In this document: positions 4,955 to 5,708 of the stretch, in pieces
Position numbering within the stretch: position 1 is the stretch's first letter
How the letters are laid out: each line of letters starts with the position of its first letter
Assembly: GCA_019689515.1 (NCBI GenBank)
Contig: JADGHI010000274.1
Location: forward strand, 1-5,708
Length of the DNA: 5,708 nt
Direction: 5' to 3'
Source: Acetobacteraceae bacterium
Lineage (GTDB): Bacteria; Pseudomonadota; Alphaproteobacteria; Acetobacterales; Acetobacteraceae
Position numbers and translations under genes: made by a program
The notes under the pieces: model-generated
What the model saw: only the letters and a program-made list of their open reading frames with translations
Database searches by the model: none
Told to the model about the DNA's origin: nothing

Positions 4955-5708
4955 TCAATCCGGTCGGATGTTCGCTTCGCGGATGAGCACCGACAGGCGT
5001 TCATGCTCCTCCTCGATGAGCCGCGTGAAATCCTCGCGGCTGCCGCCCACCGGCTCGGAGCCGAGAGTCTTCAGGCGCTCGATCACGTCCGGCATGCGCA
5101 CGATCGCGTTCACCTCCTGGTTCAGCCGGTCGAGGATCGGCACCGGCGTTGCACGCGGTGCCGCGAGGCCGGACCAGAAGGTGACGTTGAAGCCGGGCAC
5201 CCCGCTCTCCGCCACCGTCGGCACGTCGGGCAGCGCCGCCGAGCGCCGCGCGCCGGTGACCGCGAGGGCACGGATCTGGCCCCCATCCATCAGCGCGCGC
5301 GAGGAGATGATGGAATCAAGCGCGACCGGCACGTCGCCGCGGACCAGGGCGTTGAGCGAGGGCGCGTTGCCCGTGTAGGGCACCAGCGTGACGTCCACGT
5401 TCGCCATGCGCTTGAACAGCTCGAGCGCCAGGTGGTTGCTGCTCCCCGCACCGGGATGGGAGATGTTGAGCGTGCCCGGCCTCGCCCGCGCCGCCGCGAG
5501 CACGTCGCCGATGCCGCGGAAGGGCGCATCGCGATTGGCGACGAAGAGCAGCGGCGAGGCCTGGACGATCGCGATCGGCGCAAAGTCGCGCCGTGCGTCG
5601 ATGGTCGCCGCGCCACGGCTGAGCAGGGGCGTGGCGATCATCGCCCCCGTCGCGAAGAGCAGCGTGTAGCCATCCGGCGTAGCGCGGGCCGCGGCCTCGG
5701 TCCCCACC
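4955..5708 (-). CDS. Bug/TctC-family tripartite tricarboxylate transporter substrate-binding protein (N-terminus cut by window edge)
   Basis: This is a second periplasmic Bug-family solute-binding protein. About 250 C-terminal residues are visible, ending at a TGA at 4955-4957. The signal peptide and roughly the first 70-75 residues lie beyond the right edge. The first visible codon is GTG, but it sits inside the conserved GTEAAARATPDGYTLLF segment and is not a start. Family landmarks follow in order: ARPGTLNISHPGAGSSNHLA, VPYTGNAP, LPDVPTVAESGVPGF with W, ATPVPILDRLNQEVNAI, and a C-terminal helix rich in Glu (LIEEEHERLSVLI). These segments line up one by one with the Bug protein at 2-841, yet many positions differ, so the two are old paralogues and not a recent duplication. 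The SDR gene follows 4 bp downstream, which implies one transcript and a shared role in uptake and oxidation of the same class of compound. The ligand is unknown. Confidence 0.93.
   Translation of the reverse strand, partial: VGTEAAARATPDGYTLLFATGAMIATPLLSRGAATIDARRDFAPIAIVQASPLLFVANRDAPFRGIGDVLAAARARPGTLNISHPGAGSSNHLALELFKRMANVDVTLVPYTGNAPSLNALVRGDVPVALDSIISSRALMDGGQIRALAVTGARRSAALPDVPTVAESGVPGFNVTFWSGLAAPRATPVPILDRLNQEVNAIVRMPDVIERLKTLGSEPVGGSREDFTRLIEEEHERLSVLIREANIRPD

Noticed and set aside
4477..4986. Rightward open frame of 169 codons opposite the SDR gene
   Set aside because: It is antisense to a complete SDR with all catalytic residues, and its translation is compositionally biased with no motif.
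5705..5707. GTG as a possible start of the right-hand Bug gene
   Set aside because: The codon lies within the conserved GTEAAARATPDGYTLLF segment that normally sits about 75 residues into the protein, so the gene simply continues beyond the window.
1..5708. Mobile elements, CRISPR arrays, tRNA or rRNA genes, toxin-antitoxin or defence genes
   Set aside because: No terminal inverted repeats, transposase or integrase motifs, regularly spaced repeats or structured RNA signatures were seen. All genes share the same high-G+C composition, with no sign of recent transfer.

Overview
The window is a dense, very G+C-rich (roughly 70 %, estimated by eye) stretch of bacterial chromosome with seven protein-coding genes, two of them cut by the window edges, and almost no non-coding space. 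Solute-binding proteins of the Bug/TctC type, a catabolic-looking gene set, strong GC3 bias and long antisense shadow frames suggest a soil or water proteobacterium. An alphaproteobacterium of the Acetobacteraceae/Roseomonas kind or a Burkholderiales member would fit. This is inferred from gene content and composition, as no rRNA or other marker is present.

Layout. Positions 2-1923 hold a leftward unit: an MDR-type NADP-dependent oxidoreductase (895-1923) followed after 53 bp by a Bug-family periplasmic binding protein (2-841, C-terminus outside the window). A 143-bp divergent intergenic region (1924-2066) separates it from a rightward three-gene operon. That operon encodes a carboxymuconolactone decarboxylase (CMD) family protein (2067-2396), a beta-hydroxyacid dehydrogenase of the 3-hydroxyisobutyrate dehydrogenase family (2416-3348) and a metallo-beta-lactamase-fold hydrolase of the AHL-lactonase-like group (3345-4145, ATGA overlap with the gene before). 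A 46-bp convergent gap with a perfect 10-bp inverted repeat closes this operon against a second leftward unit. That unit runs from a second Bug-family binding protein (4955-5708, N-terminus outside the window) to an SDR-family oxidoreductase (4192-4950), 4 bp apart.

How they may work together. Each leftward unit pairs a tripartite-tricarboxylate-type binding protein with an NAD(P)-dependent oxidoreductase. The central operon combines a probable lactone or ester hydrolase, a hydroxyacid dehydrogenase and a CMD-fold protein. This looks like uptake and stepwise oxidation or ring opening of an organic acid or lactone. The substrate cannot be read from the sequence, and no regulator or TctA/TctB membrane component lies inside the window.

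No tRNA, rRNA, CRISPR array, insertion sequence, prophage or defence gene was seen. The genes belong to known families; the least familiar part is the CMD / hydroxyacid dehydrogenase / MBL operon, for which I know no defined pathway.
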